Below are positions 9,501 through 16,433 of a stretch of 64,000 nt of DNA, piece by piece. The translations under genes and the position numbers were made by a program. The first letter of the stretch is position 1. Each line of letters opens with the position of its first letter. Below the pieces are notes generated by a model. The model was given only the letters and a program-made list of their open reading frames with translations. It was not told the DNA's origin and searched no databases. The stretch is from CAYYFX01 sp964571855 (GTDB lineage Bacteria > ARS69): assembly GCA_964571855.1 (NCBI GenBank), contig CAZNDO010000013.1, forward strand, positions 50,163 to 114,162. Direction: 5' to 3'.

Positions 9501-10782
9501 ACTCCAGGTCCAGCGTGTAGCGCCGGCGATCGCCGCGCCCGCGCAGGTCCTCCCACAACCAGCCGTCCTCGTCGCGCAGGTTGAAGTTCTCGGTGTTGTT
9601 CTGCTCGAAGTGCAGGCGGTGCGGCGCGTGATCCGGCCACTCCGTGGCGGTGTCGTCGGGCACGCCGCGCTCCGCCATGCGGCGCGGCACGTCCGGGAAG
9701 CTGCCCCCCCACGTGATCCAGTACCACGCGTCGTCCGTGTTCTTGTTCTCCACGTAGTCCGTGCGCGACAGCGTCGAGTCGAACTCGGCCGCCCAGCCGC
9801 CGGGGCCCCGCGCGTACAGCAGGAACAGGTCCGACGTGTCGAACACGCCATCGCCGTCCCCGAGGTCCAGGATGGCGCACTCGGTCATGAAGTCCGGCGG
9901 CGGGTACAGCAGCAGGTTCTCCTCGATCGGCAGGTTCCGCCCCGTGTAGACGCGGATCGTGCGGGGATCCACGCCGCCCGGATCCACGCCGGCGTTCGCG
10001 AACGTGGCATAGTCCAGCCGGTACACGCCCGCATCACGGACGGGCACGCGGATCCAGGTGGGCGCGGAGTGGAAGCCCACGGCGCCCCCGCGCAGCCCGC
10101 GACCGGACGGGCGCGGCGCGCGCCATGCCCGCGCCACGTCCGCGTTCAGGAACAGGTCCCGCGCCGCGGCCTCCCAGGCCGCGGGCTCGGCGCGCTGCCC
10201 GCCCGCGGGCGTGCGCGACGCCGCCTCCGGGAACTCCACGCGCACGACCATTTCCCGCGCCCAGGTCAGCGTGCGCCGGTCGGCGTCGTACCGGTACGGG
10301 TGCACGCCGAGCCGCACCGCGCGCTGGCCGCGGATCCAGGACTCCGAGAGCAGTTCCGCCCAAGCCGAGGGCGCCGAGCTTGCGGCGCGCGCGGCCCGGC
10401 GCACCTCGACCCCCCGCGCCGTGGGGCCCGCCCCTTCCACGACCTGCTCGGGCGCGGGCGCGAGATCCGGGACGATCTCGGTGGCCGTGGTGACCGCGGT
10501 CACGCGCACGCGCGGCCGGGGCCCGTCGGGGATCGCGACCAGCCGCACCGCGGTGGGCAGATCGGCTTCCCCGGGGACGGCGAGGTGGACGGCGCCGTCG
10601 ATCTCCGGCCGGCGGAACGGACCGTGGTCCCCCGCGACCGGCACGAGATCCGGGGCTTCCAGGGTCCAGCGGACTTCCAGGACCGATTCGTCGGAACGCA
10701 GGACGGTCCATTGCGGATCGGCGGACGCCGGCGAGGCCGCGACGCCGAGGGCGATCAGCAACGGGCGGAACAGCGGACGCAT
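6580..10782 (-). CDS. porU: PorU-like C25 (gingipain-family) peptidase with sorting tail
   Basis: 1400 residues with a signal peptide (residues 1-~22). An N-terminal beta region carries the PorU-like stretch 'VRDAGVYRLDYATFANAGVD' near residue 250. In the C25 catalytic domain the His motif YTGHGDQNT lies near residue 897 and the Cys motif FSTFSCTVSRFD near residue 930; these match the gingipain His-Cys dyad. The last ~100 residues form a FlgD-like domain (VYPNPF ... DGTDERGLPLANGTYLFKL). PorU is the cell-surface sortase that removes C-terminal signals of type IX cargo. ATG 10782 has GGAG upstream; the longer open frame to 11313 is non-coding leader. The sorting-type tail is odd for PorU itself, so this could be a gingipain-like cargo; adjacency to porV favours PorU. 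Confidence 0.8.
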   Translation of the reverse strand: MRPLFRPLLIALGVAASPASADPQWTVLRSDESVLEVRWTLEAPDLVPVAGDHGPFRRPEIDGAVHLAVPGEADLPTAVRLVAIPDGPRPRVRVTAVTTATEIVPDLAPAPEQVVEGAGPTARGVEVRRAARAASSAPSAWAELLSESWIRGQRAVRLGVHPYRYDADRRTLTWAREMVVRVEFPEAASRTPAGGQRAEPAAWEAAARDLFLNADVARAWRAPRPSGRGLRGGAVGFHSAPTWIRVPVRDAGVYRLDYATFANAGVDPGGVDPRTIRVYTGRNLPIEENLLLYPPPDFMTECAILDLGDGDGVFDTSDLFLLYARGPGGWAAEFDSTLSRTDYVENKNTDDAWYWITWGGSFPDVPRRMAERGVPDDTATEWPDHAPHRLHFEQNNTENFNLRDEDGWLWEDLRGRGDRRRYTLDLESPASGDGFVTARLYSHGSAASDNVRAVELSIGSTPTVQWAWSHGNQTSTQSVTGCFEGLAVAGANDFFIDADLEAFPTSADLIYTAWFDVEYDRRLLARNGWLKFFSAPAAPTLPQPPVGTGCTALPAGMNYGSRAYRLLGFDAPPSQIFLLDVTDPRAPVKLVDWTVQNAAPPHNIRFSDPGATGVRWYVACTQAAAKPLPAGRVADLRNLRDTSNGSEYLVIYHPDFREGAERLVALRNAAWGRPAAMAVDVEDVYAEFGWGMKDPGAIRDFLAYTLTSWANGAPLYVALVGDAVFDTKGYLSGSPPDLMPTWTERYRQNSVQYLDSDNVYFYSTDDYFAYLDPNDYLPLTEPAVDLAVGRYPAATTEILDAMLDKLESYLSYRMPGQWQNRFLLVADDERVLDPNTREPNHTVEVETLARERVPPAMDKVKVYLVNYPRDAFSKKPEAQAAFIEEFTRGALMTTYTGHGDQNTMAQEEVFVAQKVSQLLNEERYTIFSTFSCTVSRFDLISGSSMTELLLQYDRGGAVSTFASSGLVFSTPSATLNQVWLGEMYGTPYPIRTYTRDPRSLGLAALSAKNIVNVNGGLRRNSEKYVLLGDPALEVRFGRHPIDFDAETVDSLATDGLLRRVSGAVVDSTGAPLDGTNGLPAFQGTAYVHVTENADTSGYDYETATGTSAHIDFVLEGSTAYRGEVPVVDGRFEAKFFLNEGITPGNSARISVFAVEDGIGRDASGASDSLVIGPTIAPELVDDSEGPRIVIRFEGYDRFIDGDQIFTETPVVLISLEDPSGINLQPFPQFARLEAELDGRERVDLREDFAYLGGFTTGRVRRIFSLAPGDHTLEVKAFDNVNNRSTASVRFTIVAPGSGFDLVDSNVGVYPNPFRHRADFLYRLTHDADVRLKVFTLSGRRIRELEARGVMGDNVLSWDGTDERGLPLANGTYLFKLEAERLDEEGNRESDDYVGKVVRMR

Positions 10783-10948
10783 GGCACTCCCTGGTGCGGG
10801 CGACGAGGGCCTCGCGGACGGGTCATCCGGGACGGACGACCGGGCGGCGGGATTCCTCTGCGCTCCAGGCACGACGGGGGGGTGGATTCGCTTCCGGGGC
10901 TCGATCACCGGGGTCGCCGAGCTCGAGGTCCGGGCGCCCAGGCACAGC

Positions 10949-10979
10949 CGGCCGGGTCCCGGGACCCGGGACCCGGCCG
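10949..10979. repeat. 31-base palindrome in the porU leader
   Basis: Two 15-base arms (CGGCCGGGTCCCGGG and its exact complement) flank a single central A. It begins about 4 bases after the predicted start of the porU transcript and lies 166 bases before the porU ATG. It could be a 5' stabilising stem-loop, an operator, or a rho-independent stop for accA without a T-tract. Confidence 0.75.
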
Positions 10980-10989
10980 TAACGCATTG

Positions 10990-11019
10990 ACGATATCTAC
11001 GGTACGGAGACGGTGTCAA
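10990..11019 (-). promoter_or_regulatory. Promoter for the porU-porV operon
   Basis: On the minus strand a perfect -35 TTGACA (11019-11014) is followed after 18 bases by TATCGT (10995-10990). The stop codon of accA (TGA, 11018-11016) lies inside the -35 box. Predicted start is near 10983, giving a leader of about 200 bases. Confidence 0.65.
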
Positions 11020-12008
11020 GAATGGGGCCGCGTGGGCGCTCCCTCGTCGAGGAAACGACCCATCTCCAGGTACTTCCGCCGCCGCATCTCCAGAAGCTCC
11101 GCGGGCGGGAGCGCCTCCAGTTCCCGCAGAGCCGAGGACATGGTCCGCCTCACCGCATCCGCCGACGTGTCGAAGTCGCGGTGGGCGCCCCCGAGCGGCT
11201 CCTCGATCAACCCGTCCACGACACCCAGTTCCAGGAGGTCCGGCGCGGTCAGGCGAAGCGCGTCGGCCGCCTCGGCGGCGCGGGAGCGGTCCCCCCAGAG
11301 GATCGCCGCGCACCCCTCCGGCGAGATCACCGAGTACACCGCGTTCTCCATCATGTAGGTCCGGTCGCAGACGCCCAGCGCAAGCGCCCCGCCCGACCCG
11401 CCTTCGCCGATCACGATCCCGAGGATCGGGACGGGCAGGCGCGACATCTCCAGCAGGTTCCGCGCGATGGCCTCGGACTGCCCGCGCTCCTCGGCCCCGA
11501 TGCCCGGGTATGCGCCCTGGGTATCGATCATCGTGACGATCGGGCGGCGGAAGCGCGCGGCCAGTTGCATCAACCGGAGGGCCTTGCGGTATCCCTCGGG
11601 GTGCGGCATCCCGAAGTTCCGTTCCAGCTTCTCCTTGATGTCCCGGCCCTTCTGGTGGCCGATGACCATCACCTTGCGCCCCTCGAACGACGCCAGGCCG
11701 CCCACGATGGCCCGGTCGTCCGCGAAGCCCCGGTCGCCGCGCAGCTCCAGGAAGCCGTCCATGATCCGCTCGATGTAGTCCAACGTGTAGGGCCGGCGCG
11801 GATGCCGGGCCAGCTGCACGCGCTGCCAGCGCGTGAGCCCGCCGAAGATCTCCGCGCGCAGCTTCGCGGCCTTCGACTCCAGGCGTCGCAGCTCGTCCTT
11901 CAGCTCCATGCGCTCGCCGTTGGCGAAGTCGCGGAACTCCTGGATCTTCTGCTCCAGCTCGACGAGCGGCCGCTCGAAGTCCAGCCAGCCGCCTTGCCCG
12001 TGACTCAT
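11016..12008 (-). CDS. accA: Acetyl-CoA carboxylase carboxyltransferase alpha subunit
   Basis: 330 residues, the usual AccA length. It opens with a coiled-coil segment (LVELEQKIQEF), then has the carboxyltransferase fold with VMVIGHQKG, the helix TMIDTQGAYPG and the oxyanion-type glycine motif GEGGSGGALA. With AccD it moves CO2 from biotin to acetyl-CoA to make malonyl-CoA, the first step of fatty acid synthesis. ATG 12008 is preceded by GGAGAT. It lies 22 bases after the YjbH-like gene and probably shares its promoter. accD, accB and accC are not in the window; birA, which loads biotin on the partner subunit, is at 32,356. Confidence 0.97.
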   Translation of the reverse strand: MSHGQGGWLDFERPLVELEQKIQEFRDFANGERMELKDELRRLESKAAKLRAEIFGGLTRWQRVQLARHPRRPYTLDYIERIMDGFLELRGDRGFADDRAIVGGLASFEGRKVMVIGHQKGRDIKEKLERNFGMPHPEGYRKALRLMQLAARFRRPIVTMIDTQGAYPGIGAEERGQSEAIARNLLEMSRLPVPILGIVIGEGGSGGALALGVCDRTYMMENAVYSVISPEGCAAILWGDRSRAAEAADALRLTAPDLLELGVVDGLIEEPLGGAHRDFDTSADAVRRTMSSALRELEALPPAELLEMRRRKYLEMGRFLDEGAPTRPHS

Positions 12009-12030
12009 CGGCGATCTCCTCTTCGCGGCC

Positions 12031-12843
12031 CTAGAACGGCGCGGCGACCCAGGTCAGCGCGACCTCGCGGCCGAACCCGTCGTCCGCCACGACGTCGGCG
12101 CGGCCCGGGTCGTCGAGCTCCGTGTTCCGCAGCATGTCGCGCACCATGATCCGCAGCTCCACGCGATCGTCGGGACGGAACCGGACCGAGGCGTTGAGGT
12201 ACCCCCGCCCGCGGCCGTACGCGCCGTCCCGCGCGTTGTCGTTCGTGGCGAGGTCGTACTCCAGGGCGACCCCGATCCGATCCCCCAGGCTCTTCTCGAA
12301 ACCGGCGAAGGCGGTGGGATCACCGTCGTCGCGGGTCTCGAAGGAGCGACTCACGCCGCCGTGCAGCGCGAGATCCCCCAGGAGCCGGTAGTTCTTCGAG
12401 GCCACCACGAACAACCCCCGGGACTTGTACTGGAAGCGGCTCCGCCCGCGGTCCCAGACCCCGCTGCCGCGAGTATCGACCCCCATGGCGATCGCGGGAA
12501 GGGTCCAGGTCTCCTCCAGGGCCCGCACGCGGAGCGCCAGCCCCGGACGGGGATACCACTGGGGCCGACCGTCCCCGATGACCTGCAGCCCGCCGAAGCC
12601 CACCCCCAGCGACAGCCGGTCCAGGATGCCCACGTCGAGCCGGGCCTCGAGACCGCCCCCGGGGAACACCCGGCCGCGGGATTCGATCGCACGGTCCAGC
12701 GGCAGCCCGGCGGTGGGAACGTCCACGAGGTACGGCGGGGGGCCGGCGAAGGACGCGTAGCCGTCCGGGGCGCCCCGGGCGGCGGCAGGCCCGAGCAGGG
12801 CCGCCACCAGCATCCACCCTCCCCTCCGTCCCGCACCCCGCAT
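12031..12843 (-). CDS. YjbH-like outer-membrane protein
   Basis: 270 residues with a signal peptide ending in AAARGA. The mature part is beta-rich with alternating aromatic and charged residues, for example RLSLGVGFGGLQVIGDGRPQWYP and GVALEYDLATNDN. This is the pattern of the YjbH exopolysaccharide-export family of outer-membrane barrels, which is a weak match by eye. ATG 12843 is chosen rather than the GTG one codon earlier. It has its own promoter at the end of dnaE and is followed closely by accA. No polysaccharide genes are nearby, so the substrate is unknown; 'hypothetical outer-membrane protein' is the safer reading. Confidence 0.6.
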   Translation of the reverse strand: MRGAGRRGGWMLVAALLGPAAARGAPDGYASFAGPPPYLVDVPTAGLPLDRAIESRGRVFPGGGLEARLDVGILDRLSLGVGFGGLQVIGDGRPQWYPRPGLALRVRALEETWTLPAIAMGVDTRGSGVWDRGRSRFQYKSRGLFVVASKNYRLLGDLALHGGVSRSFETRDDGDPTAFAGFEKSLGDRIGVALEYDLATNDNARDGAYGRGRGYLNASVRFRPDDRVELRIMVRDMLRNTELDDPGRADVVADDGFGREVALTWVAAPF

Positions 12844-12894
12844 CACGGGCCCCCAATCCCGGCCCCGGCGCGGAATCCCCCGGAGCCGTCCGGC

Positions 12895-12924
12895 ACGCTA
12901 CCAGACGGGTTTTCGGAGCGTCAA
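12895..12924 (-). promoter_or_regulatory. Promoter for the YjbH-like gene and accA
   Basis: Minus-strand TTGACG (12924-12919), 18-base spacer, TAGCGT (12900-12895). The -35 contains the TGA stop of dnaE (12923-12921). Predicted start is near 12888, a leader of about 45 bases. Confidence 0.6.
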
Positions 12925-15900
12925 CCGGCGGCGGCCACCCGCTCCCGGCGCGGGCGGCGACCCGCCTGCCCCCGGTCCGGGGACCAGGCGCCCCCGAACC
13001 GCACACCGCCCTCCCCCACGAGGCCCTCCAGGTCGGCCACCGTCTCGGGCGTCCCGGGGAGGCGGACGTCGGGGATCTCCACGAACACCAGGCTGCCGTC
13101 CGTCAGCCCCACCCGCAGCACGGTCCGCAGCCCGCCGAGCCGGCGCTTGGCCAACTCGCGCAGGCGCGTCACGAAGCCCTCGTCGAGCTCCGGATCGGAG
13201 ACATCCAGGAAGATCCGGTCGGCGATCCGCTCCGCCACCTGATCCAGCGGGATGGCGCGGTCCAGCAGCAGCTTCGGTTCGGCCTCGTCCTTCACGGACA
13301 CCGTCCCGCCCACGAGCACCATGGCGTCCGGGACGAGACAGTCCGCGTACTTCGCGAGCGGCTCCGAGAACACGATGGACTCCACGGTCCCGGTGAAGTC
13401 CTCCAGCTCCAGGAAGGCCATGCGGTTCCCCCGCCGGTCGAAGGCGCCGCGCACCGCGGTGACCAGGCCCCCGAGCACCACGTCCGCCCCGTCCGGCACC
13501 TCGGCCAGCTCGGCCGCGCGCGCCGTGGCGAACGACCGCACCTCCACGCCCCAGCGCTGGAGCGGATGCCCGGAGTAGTAGAAGCCGAGGACGTCCTTCT
13601 CCATGTGCAGCAGGTGGGCCGGCGTCCACGGCTCCGCGGCCGGCAGGCCGCCGGCGTACGGGTTCAGCACCGCCTCCTCGGACGCCCCGAACAGCGAGGT
13701 CTGCCCGCGCTCCCGCTCCAGCCGCAGCCGGTTCCCCACTTCGAGCAGCCCCGGGATCGCCTCGTACACCTCGGCGCGGTGGCGGCCGAACGCGTCGAAG
13801 GCGCCTGCCGCCGCCAGGCTCTCCAGCACGCGCCGGTTCACCGCGCGGACGTCGATGCGGGAGACGAAATCGTACAGGCCGTCGAACGGGCGCTCCGCGC
13901 GCACCTCGAGGATCCGCTCGATGGCGCCCACCCCCACGTTGCGGACCGCGGCCAGTCCGAACAGGATGGCGTCGTCCTTCACGGAGAACCCGGTCTCCGA
14001 CCGGTTGATGTCCGGCGGATCCAGCCGGATGCCCATCCGGCGCGCCTCCTCCAGCAGCACCGGCACGCGCTTCGAATCGTTCATCTCCGACGTGAGCGTG
14101 GCGGCCAGGAACTCCCGCGGGTGGTGCGCCTTCAGCCACGCGGTCTGGATGGAGAGCACCGCGTAGGCCGCCGAGTGCGACTTGTTGAAGCCGTACCCCG
14201 CGAAGTACGCCATGAGGTCGAACACCTGCCCGGCCACGCCCTCCTCGATGTGCCGCGTGCGGCAGCCCTCCAGGAACTTCGCGCGCTGCCGGTCCATCTC
14301 CTCCGGCTTCTTCTTCCCCATCGCGCGCCGCAGCAGGTCCGCCTCGCCCATCGTGAAGCCGGCCATCTCGGACGCAATGGCCATCACCTGCTCCTGGTAC
14401 AGGATGATGCCGTAGGTCTCCCGCAGGATCGGCTCCATCGCGGGATGCGGGACCTCGATCCGCTTGCGCCCGTGCTTCCGGTCGGTGAATTCGCGGTCCA
14501 TCTTGGCGCCGAGCGGCCCGGGCCGGTACAGCGCGGTGGCGGCGACGATGTCCTCGAAGCATCCCGGCTTCATGGCCTTGAGCAGCGATCGCATCCCGGA
14601 GCTCTCGAACTGGAACACGCCGATCGTCTCCGCGTCCGACAGCAGCCGGTACGTCTCCGGATCGTCCATGGGAACGGCATCCGGGGGCAGGACCTCCCCG
14701 AGCTTGCGCGACACCAGCTCCAGCGCGCGGTGGATGACCGTGAGCGTGCGCAGGCCGAGGAAGTCCATCTTGAGGAGGCCCACCTCCTCCACGCTCTTCA
14801 TGTCGTACTGCGTGGTGACTTCCTTCTTGTTCGACACGTACAGGGGGACCCAGTCCGTCAGGTCCCCCGGCGCCACGACCACGCCGGCCGCGTGCGTGGA
14901 CGCGTGCCGCGCCAGGCCCTCGATCACGCGCGCGTGCCGCACCACGCGACCGAAGACCGGATCGGACTCCTCCAGGCGGACGAGATCCGGGTTCTCCTTG
15001 AAGGCGCGCTCCAGCGTCATGTTCGGGTCCACCGGGACCATCTTCGCGATGCGGTCCATGTCCGCGAACGGCACCTTCATCACGCGGCCGAGGTCGCGCA
15101 GGGCGGCGCGCGCCGCCATGCGGCCGAACGTGATGATCTGCGTCACGCTCTCGTGGCCGTACTTCTGCACCACGTAGTCGATGATCTCGCCGCGCCGCTC
15201 GAAGCAGAAGTCGATGTCGATGTCGGGCATCGACACGCGCTCCGGGTTCAGGAAGCGCTCGAACAGCAGCTTGTAGCGCACGGGGTCCACGTTCGTGATG
15301 CCGAGGCAGTACGACACGAGCGAACCCGCGGCCGAGCCGCGGCCGGGCCCCACGGGGATGCCGCGGTCCTTCGCGGCCTGGATGAAGTCCCGCACGATGA
15401 GGAAGTACCCGGAGTAGCCCATCTGCCGGATGACCGACAGCTCGTGGCCCAGCCGCTGCCCGATCTCGGGGGAGAACGCGGGATACCGCGCCGCGAGGCC
15501 CTCGCGCGCGAGTCGCTCCAGGTACTCGTCCTCGCCCTCCACGCCGTCCGGCAGCGGGAACTTCGGCATGTGCGAGCGGCCCAGGGCCAGCTCCACGTTG
15601 CAGCGCTCGGCCACCTCCACCGTGTTCGTGACGGCCTCGGGGATCTCCGCGAACAGCCGCTTCATCTCCTCGGCGGACTTGAAGTACAGCTGCGAGGTGG
15701 ACATGCGCAGGCGCTTCGGATCGTCGTACTCCTTGCCGGTGCCGATGCAGATCAGCAGGTCCTGCGACTCCGCGTGCCCCTCCGTCAGGTAGTGGCAGTC
15801 GTTCGTGGCCACCAGCTTGGCCCCGGTGCGCGCGGCCAGCCGCCGCAGCATGGGGATGACGCGCTGCTCCTCGGCGATGTCGTGGTCCTGTACCTCCACG

Positions 15901-16433
15901 TACACGTTCTCGCGCCCCAGCAGCTCCTGGTAGAAGCCGAGGATGCCCAGCGCCTTCTCCTCCTTCTCCTCCAGGAGCGCCGAGGGCACCTCCCCCTTGA
16001 GGCAGGCGGTGAGCGCGATCAGACCCGCCGCGTGCCGCTGCAGCAGGTCGCGGTCGATGCGCGGCCGGTAGTAGAAGCCCTCGAGGAACGCCTTCGACGT
16101 GAGCTTCATCAGGTTGCGGTAGCCTTCCGCGTCGCGGGCGAGCAGCACGAGGTGGTGCGTGGCGGGCCCGCCGGCCGACGCCGGCGTGCGATCGTGGCGC
16201 GAGCCCGTGGTGACGTACACCTCGCAGCCCAGGACGGGCTTCACGCCGTGCTTGTGCGCCTCCTTGTAGAACTCCACCGCGCCGTGCATCGCGCCGTGGT
16301 CGGTGAGCGCGAGCGCGGGCATGCGAAGGTCGTGGGCGGCGCGCACCAGGTCCCGGATGCGGTTCGCCCCGTCCAGCATGCTGTACTCGGAGTGCACGTG
16401 CAGGTGCACGAAGTCCGTGTGCGTGAGGGTCAC
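12921..16433 (-). CDS. dnaE: DNA polymerase III alpha subunit
   Basis: 1170 residues, normal for DnaE1. In order: a PHP domain (HLHVHSEYSMLDGANRI, residues 9-25), the polymerase core with GPGRGSAAGSLVSYCLGIT and the catalytic aspartates of PDIDIDF (near residue 402), the tandem HhH region with GFNKSHSAAYA, and a C-terminal OB fold (VVLGGLVTAVRG). It is the replicative polymerase. The PHP HxH and other metal ligands look intact, so it may keep proofreading or pyrophosphatase capacity. The start is GTG 16433, which overlaps the stop of the M23 peptidase gene as GTGA; the longer open frame upstream is an antisense artefact of GC content. Its stop lies inside the next promoter. Confidence 0.97.
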   Translation of the reverse strand: MTLTHTDFVHLHVHSEYSMLDGANRIRDLVRAAHDLRMPALALTDHGAMHGAVEFYKEAHKHGVKPVLGCEVYVTTGSRHDRTPASAGGPATHHLVLLARDAEGYRNLMKLTSKAFLEGFYYRPRIDRDLLQRHAAGLIALTACLKGEVPSALLEEKEEKALGILGFYQELLGRENVYVEVQDHDIAEEQRVIPMLRRLAARTGAKLVATNDCHYLTEGHAESQDLLICIGTGKEYDDPKRLRMSTSQLYFKSAEEMKRLFAEIPEAVTNTVEVAERCNVELALGRSHMPKFPLPDGVEGEDEYLERLAREGLAARYPAFSPEIGQRLGHELSVIRQMGYSGYFLIVRDFIQAAKDRGIPVGPGRGSAAGSLVSYCLGITNVDPVRYKLLFERFLNPERVSMPDIDIDFCFERRGEIIDYVVQKYGHESVTQIITFGRMAARAALRDLGRVMKVPFADMDRIAKMVPVDPNMTLERAFKENPDLVRLEESDPVFGRVVRHARVIEGLARHASTHAAGVVVAPGDLTDWVPLYVSNKKEVTTQYDMKSVEEVGLLKMDFLGLRTLTVIHRALELVSRKLGEVLPPDAVPMDDPETYRLLSDAETIGVFQFESSGMRSLLKAMKPGCFEDIVAATALYRPGPLGAKMDREFTDRKHGRKRIEVPHPAMEPILRETYGIILYQEQVMAIASEMAGFTMGEADLLRRAMGKKKPEEMDRQRAKFLEGCRTRHIEEGVAGQVFDLMAYFAGYGFNKSHSAAYAVLSIQTAWLKAHHPREFLAATLTSEMNDSKRVPVLLEEARRMGIRLDPPDINRSETGFSVKDDAILFGLAAVRNVGVGAIERILEVRAERPFDGLYDFVSRIDVRAVNRRVLESLAAAGAFDAFGRHRAEVYEAIPGLLEVGNRLRLERERGQTSLFGASEEAVLNPYAGGLPAAEPWTPAHLLHMEKDVLGFYYSGHPLQRWGVEVRSFATARAAELAEVPDGADVVLGGLVTAVRGAFDRRGNRMAFLELEDFTGTVESIVFSEPLAKYADCLVPDAMVLVGGTVSVKDEAEPKLLLDRAIPLDQVAERIADRIFLDVSDPELDEGFVTRLRELAKRRLGGLRTVLRVGLTDGSLVFVEIPDVRLPGTPETVADLEGLVGEGGVRFGGAWSPDRGQAGRRPRRERVAAAG

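Noticed and set aside
10783..11313. N-terminal extension of the C25 gene
   Set aside because: The extension is Arg/Gly/Pro-rich, precedes a clean signal peptide and overlaps the promoter and palindrome.
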